Source of the DNA: Aselliscus stoliczkanus
Taxonomy: Eukaryota; Chordata; Mammalia; Chiroptera; Hipposideridae
Length of the DNA: 64,000 nucleotides
Direction of reading: 5' to 3'
Assembly (NCBI GenBank): GCA_033961575.1
Contig: CM066737.1
Coordinates: 89,276,271-89,340,270 of the forward strand
Positions 9,855 to 20,208 of the stretch are shown in pieces. The translations under genes were made by a program, and so were the position numbers. Below the pieces are notes generated by a model. It ran no database searches. It had not been told where the DNA came from and saw only the letters and a list, made by a program, of their open reading frames with translations. The stretch's first letter is position 1. The number at the start of each line of letters is the position of its first letter.

Positions 9855-10330
9855 AAGGTAGGTTTTGTTATTTATTAATCAGGTGATACATAATGAGGCC
9901 AACAGATCAGGAGATGATTACCTTTGTAAAGATACCTTGTTACTCACAGATCCCAAGAGGAGGAGCCTCGACACACCACGCAGGGCCACACAAAGAAGCA
10001 GGATTGACCCAGAGGCCGAGGGAGCCAGGGGAAATTGTGAGCAGAGCATTTGTTGTGGTTTCCACGGGAAGGAACAGGCGAGGCAGGGTAAACAGGTTTA
10101 GGATTGGCTCGTTTGAATAAGCTTTGCAGGCTCTGGGGTGGAGAGGCTGTCCTGAGGTGTCTGCTACCTGGCCCTGGGGTGATTAGGGCAGGGAAATATT
10201 GGCCTGGTGTCAAAGAGCCAGATGGAGGCGGTGGGGAAGTGTGGGCTCCAGATTGGTTAGTTTGCATATGAAAGGCACACTCGTGGTGAGTTGTTTGCCA
10301 TCTCCAGGAATTAGCTAACTCAGGGAGGGA
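9855..10330 (-). repeat. possible LTR, antisense
   Basis: TTACTCACAGATCCC and GCAGGGCCACACAAAGAAG echo the LTR-like segment near 2969-3015, suggesting a related LTR family on the minus strand. No retroviral gene is visible. Open frames on both strands here do not resemble known proteins. Confidence 0.35.
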
Positions 10331-10960
10331 TAGTCCCTTCCCAGTCAGCTCTCATCCAGGCCCCACATGCCAGAGCATCAAGAATAGAGAAAATAAGAAA
10401 ATATAGTTAAGAAAATATGCATCCTGATGCAGTAGAAACATTGCTACGTCCCTGAACCTCAAAGTGGCTGCAGGGACTGTCCTATTCTGCCCACAAAAAA
10501 GCACAGGCCTTTAAGGCCCTCAGATCAGAGTGCCCCATTCAATATATTGCCTCCCCACCCACCCCCAGACCCCCTGTTTTTAAGAAATTTGCTTATTTTT
10601 CTGAATTAAGAACTGAACTTATACTATTATGGCATTTCTCAGCATCTTTTTGTAATTTGTTGCCCCTTTTTCTGTTTCGTCCACTAGGCTCTGATTTCCA
10701 TGAGGTGGGAACAGTGACTTCCTATTCACTTTTGCTTCTCTAGATGCACATAATACTAATTAATACTTAAATATTTGTTAAATAATTTAGCTAATGAATT
10801 AATTCAGGAAATAGGACATCTGGTGAAAATATTAGATGACCAAAGGTGTATAATTCTCCACTGTTTATGATCCTTGGAATTTTACCAACCACTTAAAACA
10901 GGAGAAAACTGTTTCCTAAAATTTGTGCTGACTCCTTTCCCTGGGCCAAGGCTAATTCTT
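10331..10960. other. unique non-coding sequence
   Basis: Nothing recognised beyond short AT-rich stretches. Confidence 0.45.
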
Positions 10961-11029
10961 TTAGCAGCTTTATTGACAGACAACTTACATGTTACTGTAA
11001 AGTTCACCCATTTAAAGTGCACTAATTCA
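10961..11029 (-). repeat. L1 3' fragment, antisense (left part)
   Basis: GCAGCTTTATTGACAGACAA and GTAAAGTTCACCCATTTAAA match antisense L1M 3'UTR. It is interrupted by a family B SINE and resumes at 11,492. Confidence 0.65.
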
Positions 11030-11491
11030 GGCCAGCCGAGTGGCGCATTGGTTAAGCGCTGGTTTTGGGATGCCAGCGGCCCCGGTTCGGATCCCACATG
11101 AGGGCCAGTGACACTGCCCTCTACAGCTAACAACAGCTCCACCTGGAGCTGGGCTGTGCAAGCCCCGGTGATGGTGTGGGCTGCAGCCCCTGCTGCAGTG
11201 GGCTGCCATAGGCTACAGTGAGTGGCCCGCAGCCAGCGTGAGCGGCTGGCAGCCAGCGTGAGCTGCCAATAGCCAGGGTGAGCGACCATCCAGAGGCCAG
11301 CGACCGATCTGCCTCATCCGGGAAGAGCGCAATGACGATACCAACAGTGAAGCAACATCCTCTGCAACTAAACTGAAGAACAAAAAGACAGCAACTTGTC
11401 TGTTCCCCTTCCCTGATTCCCCAACGCTGTTCCCCTCCGCCAATTCCCCAATAAAATCTTTAAAAAAAATTAAAAAAATAAATAACTTAAA
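11030..11491 (+). repeat. tRNA-derived SINE, family B
   Basis: Full-length copy of the sub-type containing GAGCCCCGGTGATGGTGT-like body sequence. Perfect 17-bp target duplication TAAAGTGCACTAATTCA at 11,013-11,029 and 11,492-11,508. It inserted into an antisense L1. Confidence 0.93.
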
Positions 11492-11580
11492 TAAAGTGCA
11501 CTAATTCAATGGATTTTTAGTACATTCACAGAGTGGTACACCTATCACCATAGGCATGCCTAGAGATTTTCAGAATGTTT
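11492..11580 (-). repeat. L1 3' fragment, antisense (right part)
   Basis: CACAGAGTGGTACACCTATC continues the L1 interrupted at 11,029. Confidence 0.6.
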
Positions 11581-11613
11581 GCTAAAAAAAAAAAAAAAAA
11601 AAAATACAGACTT

Positions 11614-11745
11614 GGGCCGGCCAAGTGGCTCAGTTGGTTAAGAGCTTGCTCAAGAGTGCCAGCTGAGCTCTGAGCAACAGTAGTTCGATGCCCAGCCCAA
11701 GCTGAGCTACCGTTGAGCTGCCAACAAGTGGCAGGATGGCTCAGC

Positions 11746-11747
<2 letters not shown>
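11614..11747 (+). repeat. SINE family C
   Basis: Head GGGCCGGCCAAGTGGCTCAG to tail GGCAGGATGGCTCAGCTAAA. Its A-tail is replaced by a long (TA)n(GA)n tract. Confidence 0.9.

Positions 11748-11827
<80 letters not shown>
11746..11827 (+). repeat. (TA)n(GA)n compound microsatellite
   Basis: About 25 TA units followed by about 16 GA units, directly at the 3' end of a family C SINE, where an A-rich tail would be expected. Confidence 0.92.
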
Positions 11828-11830
<3 letters not shown>

Positions 11831-12486
11831 TCTTCCCATGTAGTAGTTGGGGATTCTAACCTCAACTTAGCATGTCATGAATTATAGGGAATTTGATAAG
11901 CAACCTTAAGTTTACATAATTAAGTTGATTGCCCATTTAAATACCAAAACAACATCGAGGGATTTTTTTTTTAAGCCCTTACAATTTTTCCTTCTTTGAT
12001 TTATTGTTTTCTACTTATAAGTAATACCTTCTTGTAGTAAAAAAATAAAAAGCTACACACAATATTCCGAGAGGAAGGAAGAGAGAGAGGAGGAAAAAAA
12101 CAGGTGAAATTTCCCAATGAAATTATAACTAGTTATCACTAGGAGGTAGCAATAGCTCCCTTTCCCAACACTTGGTACAACATGGAGCTGTTTCTGGGGA
12201 GGAGGGCGGTAACATCCTCAAGGCCCAAAAAATCTCCTGGGAGAAATGAGACTGTGATCTCTGTCTCGTTTCCTTCATGGTTTGACATGGTTCCAATGGA
12301 GATTTGTCAGTGGGAAGGACTGCACATCAGGAAAAATGCAAGAGAAGGAAGGTCCATTAGAGAAATATGAGTAAGAAAAATGTAGAACAGGAGAAATAAA
12401 GGAGAGATGGATATGAATATATATATATATTCATTATATATGTCGAGAAAAAGCTTGAGGAAAGTATAGGTTTTAAAAAAGGCAAT
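11828..12486. other. unique sequence, AT-rich
   Basis: No gene visible. It includes a purine-rich patch near 12,070 and a short (TA)n at 12,417-12,430. Confidence 0.45.
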
Positions 12487-12903
12487 AGGGCCAACTGAGT
12501 GGCTCAGTTGGTTAAAAACATGAGCAACAGGGTAGCCGGTTCGATTCCCACATGGGCCAGTGAGCTGTGCCTGAGCTGAGCTGTGGCTGAGCTGCCAACG
12601 GGTGGCCTGATGGCTCAGTGGTTAGAATATGTGCTCTTAGCAACAAGGTTTCTGATTCAACTCCAGCATGGGATGGTGGGATGTGCCCACCTGCAATTAA
12701 GGTTGAACACAGCACCTTGAGCTGAGCAGCCACGAGCTACAGACAGGTGGCCGGATGGCTACTGGACTTGGAGCTGAGCTAGCTGTGCCCTCCACAACTA
12801 AGACTAAAGGACAACAACTGGGCTGTTTCCGTTCTCCAATTCCTCAAGACTGTTCCCTTTCCCCAATTCCCCAATAAAATCATAACTAAATAAATAAATA
12901 GGT
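12487..12903 (+). repeat. composite tRNA-derived SINE
   Basis: Two tRNA-like heads in one element: a C-like start (GTGGCTCAGTTGGTTAAAAA, B box GGTTCGATTCCCACATGGG) and a second head (GATGGCTCAGTGGTTAGAAT) near 12,610. These are followed by a D-like body (CTGTGCCCTCCACAACTAAG) and a family B-type tail (CCCCAATTCCCCAATAAAAT). A mosaic of families. Confidence 0.75.
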
Positions 12904-13355
12904 GGGCCAGCCGAGTGGCACGTTGGTTAAGAGCTGGCTTGGGACACCAGCGGCCCCGATTTGGATCCCACATATGAGGGCCAGTGACATTGCCCTCTAC
13001 AGCTAAGATGGTGAACAACAGCTCCACCTGGAACTGGGCTGCTGTGAGTCCCCGGAGCGGCATAGCTGCAGCCCCGGCTGCAGTGGGCTGCCATAGGCTA
13101 CAGTGAGTGGCCTGCAGCCAGCCTGACTGGCCCGCAGCTGGTGTGAGCTGCCAAGAGCCGCTGTGAGCGGCCGTCCAGGGGCCGGCGACCCATCTGCCTC
13201 ACCCTAGAAGAGCACAATGACGATACCAACATGGGCCAGTGAAGCAACGTCCTCCACAACTAGACTGAAGAACAAAAGGACAGCCACTTGTCTGTTTTCC
13301 TTCCCCAGTTCCCCAATGCTGTTCCGCTCTCCCAATTCCCCAATAAAATCTTTAA
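12904..13355 (+). repeat. tRNA-derived SINE, family B
   Basis: Full-length copy starting GGGCCAGCCGAGTGGCACGT and ending AATAAAATCTTTAAAAAAA. It directly follows the composite SINE, forming a tandem of about 870 bp. Confidence 0.9.
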
Positions 13356-13363
13356 AAAAATAG

Positions 13364-13757
13364 GCAGCATATAAATTGAAATGCTCATACATTCCTGGTG
13401 GGACGGTAAAATGGTGCAGCCATTATGGAAAGCAGTCTGGTGGTTCCTCAAAAAACTAAACACAGGGCCAGCCGAGTGCTGCGGTGGTTGGGCACTGGCT
13501 TGGGAGATCTGGTTGCCCCAGTTCGGGTCCCACATATGAGGGCCAGCGACACTGCCCTCAAAAAAAAAAAAAAGAAAAAACTAAACACAGAATTACAAAC
13601 TGTCTCAACTACCAAATGACTCAACAATTGCACATCTAAGTATATACCATCAAAGTGCTGAAAACATGTGTGCAAACAAAAGCTTGTACACGAAAGTTCA
13701 TACAACACTATTCACACTAGCCAAGAGGTGGAAAACAACCCAAATAAATGGGCATTT
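13364..13757 (+). repeat. L1 ORF2 end, sense segment
   Basis: CATTCCTGGTGGGACGGTAA, CAGTCTGGTGGTTCCTCA and AAAGCTTGTACACGAAAGTT are landmarks of the L1 ORF2 3' end. The segment is split by a family A SINE and runs to GGTGGAAAACAACCCAAAT, where orientation flips. Confidence 0.8.
13466..13574 (+). repeat. SINE family A
   Basis: Head-only SINE inserted in L1, with a perfect 16-bp duplication AAAAAACTAAACACAG at 13,450-13,465 and 13,575-13,590. Confidence 0.93.
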
Positions 13758-13990
13758 CATATAAATGGGATAGCACATTATGTGGTCTTTTTGTGACTTC
13801 TTTCATTTATTATAATAATAATATTTTATAATATAATATTTTTAAAGTCTATTCATGTTGAAACATGTATCAGAAAGCATGTATCATTGCTTTCCACGGC
13901 TGAATAATATTCCATTGTATGTATACACTACAATTTGTGTATCCATTCATCTTCTGATGAACATTTGGGTTGTTTCCACCTTTTGGCTAA
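13758..13990 (-). repeat. L1 ORF2 end/3'UTR, inverted segment
   Basis: Reads antisense to its neighbours: TGGCTGAATAATATTCCATT, TTGTGTATCCATTCATCTTC and GGGTTGTTTCCACCTTTTGG. Its ends overlap the flanking sense segments, giving short inverted repeats at both junctions. Confidence 0.75.
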
Positions 13991-14212
13991 ACAAAATTTA
14001 TATGAGATGTCCAGAATCAGCAAATCCACAGAGACAGAAAGCAGATTAGTGATAGCCAGGGGGTGTGTGTGGGTGAGGTGGGACAGGTGGTGTGAAGGGA
14101 CCAGGGGCAAGTGGAGGGGTGGGAAAGTTACTACTAATGGGTACAAGGTTTTCTTTTGGAGTGAGGAAAATGTTCTAAAATTAGATTATGATGCTTTTAT
14201 GACAAATATATA
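13991..14212 (+). repeat. L1 3'UTR, sense segment
   Basis: GAGATGTCCAGAATCAGCAA, GAGACAGAAAGCAGATTAGT and AAATGTTCTAAAATTAGATT continue L1 in sense orientation up to the mariner. Confidence 0.8.
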
Positions 14213-14246
14213 TGAGGTCTGACAAGTTTGCAAACTTGTTGCAACA

Positions 14247-14674
14247 ATGTTGCTAACTGTTTTTGATATCAGAGGAATTATTAATTATGAATTTGTACCA
14301 ACTGGACAAACAGTTAACCAAGTTGACTATTTGGAAGTGCTGAAAAGGCTGTGGGAAAAAGTTAGACGCCTGAACTTTTCACCAACAATTCATGGCTCTT
14401 GCATCACGACAATGCACCAGCTCACACAGCGCTGTCTGTGAGGGAGTTTTTAGCCAGTAAACAAATAACTGTATTGGAACACCCTTCCTACTCACCTTAT
14501 CTGGCCCCCAATGACTTCTTTCTTTACCCAAAGAGAAAGGAAATATTGAAAGGAAGACATTTTGATGACATTCAGGACATCAAGGGTAATAGGACGACAG
14601 CTCTGATGGCCATTCCAGAAAGAGAGTTCCAAATTGCTTTCAAGGGTGGACTAGGCACTGGCGTCAGTGTATAG
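14247..14674 (+). pseudogene. mariner transposase remnant (catalytic domain)
   Basis: Dead transposase fragment in two frames, with a frameshift near 14,395. The first frame carries the first catalytic Asp in VFDIRG (about 14,265) and the motif PTGQTVNQ. The second carries HHDNAPAH (Asp at 14,408-14,410) and SPYLAPNDFFL (Asp at 14,513-14,515). Exactly 34 residues separate the last two Asp, which defines the mariner DD34D signature. Without the helix-turn-helix domain it cannot make an active enzyme. Sequence decay is modest compared with the hAT at 34-38 kb. Confidence 0.88.
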
Positions 14675-14743
14675 CTTCCCAAGGGGAGTACTTCAAAGGT
14701 GACCGAAGTGATATTCAGCAGTGAGGTATGTAGCACTTTTTCT

Positions 14744-14889
14744 TTTTTTTTTTTTAGCTGAGCCATCCTGCCACCTGTTGACAGCTTAGCAGCAGCTCAG
14801 CTCGGGCTGGGCATTGAACTGCTGTTGCTCAGAGCTCAGCTCGCACTCTTGAGCGAGCTCTTAACCAACTGAGCCACTCAGCCGGCCCT
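14744..14889 (-). repeat. SINE family C inside the mariner
   Basis: Antisense copy from the T-run to GAGCCACTCAGCCGGCCC. Perfect 15-bp duplication TGTAGCACTTTTTCT at 14,729-14,743 and 14,890-14,904. The SINE is therefore younger than the mariner. Confidence 0.95.
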
Positions 14890-14937
14890 TGTAGCACTTT
14901 TTCTAGGATGAATTCGAGAGCTTAATTGTCCGACCTT

Positions 14938-14938
14938 G

Positions 14939-14978
<40 letters not shown>
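14938..14978 (+). repeat. (GT)n microsatellite
   Basis: About 19 GT units abutting the right end of the mariner. Confidence 0.92.
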
Positions 14979-14980
<2 letters not shown>

Positions 14981-15660
14981 AAAATCATCTCTCCTTTACT
15001 TCCTCTCTGTCTTAGATTTCTCTTACTAGCCCTCCTCTAAGTTCTTCCTTCCCAACTATTTTCCCTAAAATATAGTTGTAGAAAATGCTTAAATGAAAGC
15101 AGAGGGGAGACAGAGAAGAATCAGAAAGCCGGGGAATGCCGGAGCAGGAGCCCTAGCATCTTCCTGTCCTGCCCACAGCAGTGCCTTTCTTAGTTTGGGA
15201 TCCTTGAAAGCAGAGCTTGAGATGGGAGTGCAGGTTGTTAACCTGGGAGGGAATCCCAAAATGCAGGAGTGAAGGATAAGGGGGTGTGAGATGGGGAAGG
15301 AGCACTAGCCAGTGTAAGGGCGCTTTATCCAGCTTACAGGGACTGGGTTGCATTCCACCAAGACTACTAAACCGCCTACAAAAGACCTCCTGGAACAGTC
15401 CACCTGACAGGCTGGAGTATTTATCCATGGCTCTTGTTCCCCACTGCCTGTGGGTGGCCCCCAGGGATGATAACTCATGGGCAGTGCTTTAGTTTGGGTT
15501 CAGCATGTTGCTAGCATTGGAGAAGCCCTGGGGCAGAAGGTTGAAGCAGCAGTGAGAGGTGAGTCGGTACTGTCCGCAACAGCTGCAGCTGAAATAGGGA
15601 GCATTACCCTGACAACTGAGCCATATGCTACAGGCCCCCTCGCACATACTATGGGAGTCT
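14979..15660. other. unique non-coding sequence
   Basis: No repeat or exon recognised. Short frames on both strands lack protein-like character. Confidence 0.4.
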
Positions 15661-15663
15661 TTA

Positions 15664-16197
15664 AAAATTAGTTTTGCTGAAGTATAATTTATATGCAATA
15701 AAAGGAACATATCATAAGAAGACACAATGATGAATTTTTACAAATGCATATGCCCGTGAAAGCACCACCTCATTTGAGATATGATATGGAACATTTCCAT
15801 TATCCCAGGAAGTCCCTTGTAGCCCCTTGTAGCCAATCCCTGCCCACTCTCCCCCCACTCCGGTCCCCACCTCAGTCAACCATGGCTCTGATCTCTATCA
15901 CCATAGATTAGGTTAGACTGTTACAAAACTGCACATAAATTGAATCACGCAGTATGTACTCTTGATTCTGACTTCTTCTGCTCAACAAAATATTCTTGAG
16001 ATTTATTCATAATGTTGCATGACCAGTAGCTTGTTCCTTTTCATTGTGGACAAGTTTTCCATTGTCTGAATACACCACAATTTGCTTATCCATTCTCCTA
16101 TTGATGGAAATTTGGATCATTGCCAGTTTGGGGCTCTTAAAGGCAAAACTTATGAACATTCTTGAACAAACTTTTGTGGACATTACTCTACATTTCA
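15664..16197 (-). repeat. L1 3' region, antisense
   Basis: TTGCTGAAGTATAATTTATA, TGGCTCTGATCTCTATCACC, TGAATCACGCAGTATGTACT and TTTGCTTATCCATTCTCCTA are in the order expected of an antisense old L1 3' end. Confidence 0.75.
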
Positions 16198-16644
16198 AAT
16201 AAAAAAAAAAGCTTTTATTGGGGAATTGGGGGAGGGGAGAAACATTGGAGAACTGGCGGGGGGAGGGTGACAGGCAAGTTGCTGTCCTTTGGTTCTTCAG
16301 TTTAGTTGTGAGGACATCACTTCACTGGCCCATGTTGGTATTGTGATCATTGGACACTTCCCGGGTGAGGCAGTTGCTCAACAGTCACTGGACGGCCGCT
16401 CATGGCAGCTCACGAAAGTGCACGCCAGCTGCCAGCCATTCGAGGTAGCCAACTGCAACCCCACTGCAGCCTATGCCGTCGCCAGTGACTCATGGCAACC
16501 CAGTTTTAGGTTGAGCTGTTGTTCACCATCTCAGCTGTAGAGGGCCCAGTGTCACTGGCCCACATGTGGGATCCAAACCGGGGCCGTGCTGCTCAGAGCT
16601 GGCATCCCAGGCCAACTCCTAACCAACGTGCCACTCAGCCAGCC
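16198..16644 (-). repeat. tRNA-derived SINE, family B (head variant)
   Basis: Antisense. The head complement includes CTGCTCAGAGCTGGCATCCC, the variant shared with 36,231, 39,366 and 61,528. Imperfect duplication CTCTACATTTCA (16,186-16,197) / CTCTAAGTTTCA (16,645-16,656). Confidence 0.88.
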
Positions 16645-16917
16645 CTCTAAGTTTCACATTTTTGAAAGTCTCTTTGCATGTGTGGAGTTGTCTCATTATG
16701 AAGTCTCTCTCCGTGCTTTACAAATATTATTGGAAAGAGGAGAAGGAGCCAGAAAGAAGCAAAGGAAAAGGCCAGGCGCTGCTCTGTTCCCCGGAAGGCC
16801 CACTACACTCCATGGCCAAGCAGGACTTTGGCAATAGAAAATGGATTTAATGCGTGTAGTTAATGTTGTTAAGAAGTAGTCAGAATACATGTTTTTTAAA
16901 AATATGCCTGGCCTAGT

Positions 16918-17332
16918 GGGCTGGCCTAGTGGCGCGTTGGTTAAGAGCTGGCTTGGGATGCCAGTGGCCCCGGTTCGGATCCCACATATGAGGGCCAGTG
17001 ACACTGCCCTCTACAGCTAAGATGGTAAACAACAGCTCCACCTGGAGCTGGGCTGCTGTGATTCCCCAGGACAGCATAGCTGCAGCCCCTGCTGCAGTGG
17101 GCTGCCATAGGCTACAGTGAGTGGCTGGCAGCCAGCGTGAGCTGCCAATAGCTGCGGTGAGCGGCCGTCCAGAGCCCGGCGACGGATCTGCCTCACCCGG
17201 GAAGAGCGCAATGATGATGCCAACATGGGCCAGTGAAGCAACGTCCTCCGAAACTAGATTGAAGAACAAAAGGACAGCAGCTTGTCTGTTGCCCTCCCCC
17301 AATTTCCCAATAAAAATCTTAAAAAATATTGG
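16918..17332 (+). repeat. tRNA-derived SINE, family B
   Basis: First of three SINEs in a row. It has two rather than three body repeat units and ends in AATAAAAATCTTAAAAAATA. Confidence 0.9.
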
Positions 17333-17432
17333 GCCGGCCGAGTAGAGCGGTGGTTAAGCGCTGGCTTGGGAAGCCAGCGGCCCCGGTTCGGTCCCACATG
17401 AGGGCCAGTGACACTGCCCTCAAAAAAAAACC
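17333..17432 (+). repeat. SINE family A
   Basis: Head GGGCCGGCCGAGTAGAGCGG to CACTGCCCTCAAAAAAAAAC, in direct tandem with the previous SINE. Confidence 0.9.
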
Positions 17433-17450
17433 AAAAAAACATTGCTGAGG

Positions 17451-17562
17451 AGCCGGCCGAGTGGCACGGTGGTTAAGCGCTGGCCTGGGAAGCCAGCGGC
17501 CCTGGTTCGGTTCCCACATATGGAAAAACAAAAAAACAAAAAAACAAACAAACAAACAAAAA
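17451..17562 (+). repeat. SINE family A, 3'-shortened
   Basis: Head GAGCCGGCCGAGTGGCACGG. It lacks the GAGGGCCAGTGACACTGCC block and passes from CCCACATATGG straight into an A/C-rich (AAAC)n tail. Confidence 0.85.
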
Positions 17563-18980
17563 ATATATATGCCCTTTATTATAAAAAAATATGAGCAACA
17601 GACATCCTTAAGTCCTATATCTTTAACATACACTCCAGGTATACAGGGCTTTCCCTTTTTACTTTCTTTATTTCTGTGAATTTTGAATTTCTTATGAGTA
17701 TGCATTATTTTATAAACAGAAAAACAATAAAGGTTTTTTAAGTCTTATTCAATGTGGGTGAGTCTCTAAATATATGTCCCGTCTCCCTGAAAATCACCAT
17801 TATGATAGAATTTTGTGAACACAAACACTATGAATATATATATTCATATATATATTCACATATAATATGCATATAATATGTATACATACAATATATATGT
17901 ATGAATATAAATAACAATATTATACATTTAACAGAAGAAATCTTGAACAGCCTACAGCTGAGAAGAAAGTATCAAATTATGACCCCATTATCCTCTCCCA
18001 CAAGAATTTGCTAAAATATATTCAAAGAAGAGTAGCATAATAATTTGTAAATTATTTTTTAAATGTTTATCAATATAAAGATCAACATATTTTCTTTTAT
18101 TCTTCAGATGAATCAGAGAATCTGAGATGCAGACCATTAAGGATCTAAACGTCTCCTCAGCAGACACTTTGCTCCTGGGTGTTCTCTTAAGCCCAGCCCT
18201 GCATTCTAGGTGGTCCGGCAAGTCTCCCCATGTACCCCCTCCAGGCCTGGACTCTTCTTACCACTTCCTAAAGATTCTCTTCCTTCCCTTCAAGTCTCCA
18301 CTGCTGACTTCGCCTAGCCTAGCTTTGCTGCCTCCATCAAACCCTCTATTCCTTTGCCCCAAGCACTGACTTCCCTTGACTGCCAAGTTGATGACTTATT
18401 AACCCTCTGGGAGACAGTTAAATACCCTCCCTCCCCCTGCAGGAAACCAGTGCATTTCAGCAGTAGCCTACCGGAGGCATCTCCCCTGCCTCAGTGGTCT
18501 CACCTAAAATGGCAGCTTAAATGGTGGGGGTTGTAGGTCCTCGGGGAAGAGGGCATTTATGGCAGAGCTATTTAAGGGCCAGTCAGTGCTTCCAATGACA
18601 GCATGCACCCAACCACCTCCTCTGCTTATGGTTTCTCCTGCCTTCATGATTTACCCTCAAGGATGGAGATTCTAAAGCAGAAAATCATGAATAGCAATTT
18701 TTTAGCTGCCGCTGGCACACAGCTGAGAATTGACTCAGTTCTTACTATGGAGCCAGGATGTGTCATGCTTGGAAAAGCAATTGCAGCAGTGGGCTGAACT
18801 CATTAAAATCATAAAATAAACTAAAGCAATCAACACTGCATCCTTGGAAAGCTGGAATAAGGCAGGAGCTCAGAAATTGCTAGTAGGCACAAAGCTCCTT
18901 TTTCACATGGGGAGAAAAAAATTTCGGCTCCTATTCTTATGCTTGGGTATCTGAATTCGCACATACCTGCCTAATCACAT
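17563..18980. other. mostly unique sequence
   Basis: No gene is recognised. 17,830-17,905 is a degenerate (TATATTCA)-like AT-rich patch. The part at about 18,540-18,860 is repeat-free with balanced composition, but no specific function can be read from it. Confidence 0.35.
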
Positions 18981-19470
18981 ACCTTGCTTCTTTGGCACTG
19001 ATGTGCACAAACTCATCAGCCTCAATACATTAAAAAGCAGCATCACCCACCAATTTTCATCTTTGGTATGTACCCAACAGAATAGCTTATGTATTTTCAT
19101 GAAGAGACATGTGCAAGAGTTTTCATAGCAGTGATAGTCATAATAGCCCCAAACTGGAAACCACCAAACAATCATCAATAGGAGAATGGATAAATAATAC
19201 AGCAATGAGAATGAGCTCCAATTTTATACACAATACAGTTGGATCTCACGAGCATAATATTGAGTGAAAGAAGCCAGATGCAACAGTATATACTGTAGGA
19301 TGCCACTTACATAAAGCACACAAATGGTAGTTCAATATACTGTTCGGAGTCAAGATAGTGACCCCATGGATGCACGTGGTGCTTCTGAGGTGCTGGGCAT
19401 GCTCTGTTTTTTCGCCTGGGTGCTGATTGCATGGCTATAATCAGTTGTTCTTTTGGTTTTTTTTGTTTTT

Positions 19471-19566
19471 GGAGGGCAGTGTCACTGGCCCTCATATGTG
19501 GGACCTGAACCCGGACCGCTGGCTTTCCAAGCCAGCGCTTAACCACTGCGCCACTTGGCGGGCCCC
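19471..19566 (-). repeat. SINE family A
   Basis: Antisense: GGAGGGCAGTGTCACTGGCC to CGCCACTTGGCGGGCCCC. Flanked by ATCAGTTGTT on both sides (near 19,439 and 19,567). Confidence 0.9.
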
Positions 19567-19589
19567 ATCAGTTGTTTTTTTGTTTTTTG

Positions 19590-19663
19590 TTTTTTGTTTT
19601 TTTAGCTGAGCCATCCTGCTACCTGTTGGCAGCTCAGCGGCTGCTCAGCTCTGGCTGGGCATC
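19590..19663 (-). repeat. SINE family C, 5'-truncated
   Basis: Only the 3' half (antisense) is present, from TTTAGCTGAGCCATCCTGCT to TCTGGCTGGGCAT. It joins the T-run of the neighbouring SINE target. Confidence 0.8.
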
Positions 19664-19755
19664 ATATAATCAGTTTTTGAAAGCTCACTGAGCTGTCCAC
19701 TTATGATATGTGAACCATTTGCATTTATATTATAATTTAATAAAAAATCATTTGA

Positions 19756-20208
19756 GGGCCGGCCAAGTGGTGCGTTGGTTAAGAGCTGGCTTGGGATGCC
19801 AGTGGCCCCGGTTTGGATCCCACATATGAGGGCCAGTGACACTGCCCTCTACAGCTAGGATGGTGAACAACAGCTCCACCTGGAGCTGGGCTGCTGTGAG
19901 TCATCGGGACGGCATAGCTGCAGCCCCTGCTGCAGTGAGCTGCCATAGGCTACAGTGAGTGGCCGGCAGCCAGTGTGAGCTGCCAAGAGCCACTGTGAGC
20001 AGCCTTCCAGAGGCCAGCGACCAGTCTGCCTCACCCAGGAAGAACGCAGTGACGATACCAACATGGGCCAGTGAAGTGATGTCCTCCACAACTAGACTGA
20101 AGAACAAAAAGGACAGCAACTTGTCTGTTCCCATTCCCCAGTTCCCCAAAGCTGTGCCCCTCCCCCAATTCCCCAATAAAAAATGTTTAAAACAAAACAA
20201 AACAAAAC
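19756..20208 (+). repeat. tRNA-derived SINE, family B
   Basis: Full-length copy with two body repeat units and an (AAAAC)n tail. It lies in tandem with the next SINE. Outer duplications AAATCATTTGA (near 19,745) and AAACTCATCTGA (near 20,669) bracket the pair. Confidence 0.9.

Larger units (their letters stand above)
14213..14938 (+). mobile_element. internally deleted mariner element (DD34D)
   Basis: Terminal inverted repeats: GAGGTCTGACAAGTTTGC at the left, and at the right the complement of CAAGGTCGGACAATTAAGC. The N-terminal DNA-binding part of the transposase is missing; sequence jumps from the left end to the catalytic region. The left flank ends in TATATA, consistent with a TA target. 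The right flank is a (GT)n tract, so the duplication cannot be confirmed. A family C SINE sits near the 3' end. Confidence 0.85.
18985..19745 (+). repeat. L1 3' region, split by two SINEs
   Basis: CTGGAAACCACCAAACAATC, AGAATGGATAAATAATACAG and AGTGAAAGAAGCCAGATGCA are ORF2-end/3'UTR landmarks. The terminal part resumes at about 19,665 with CACTTATGATATGTGAACCA. Confidence 0.7.

Noticed and set aside
10874..11289. Short opposing frames near 11 kb
   Set aside because: Made of antisense L1 joined to a family B SINE; no host protein.
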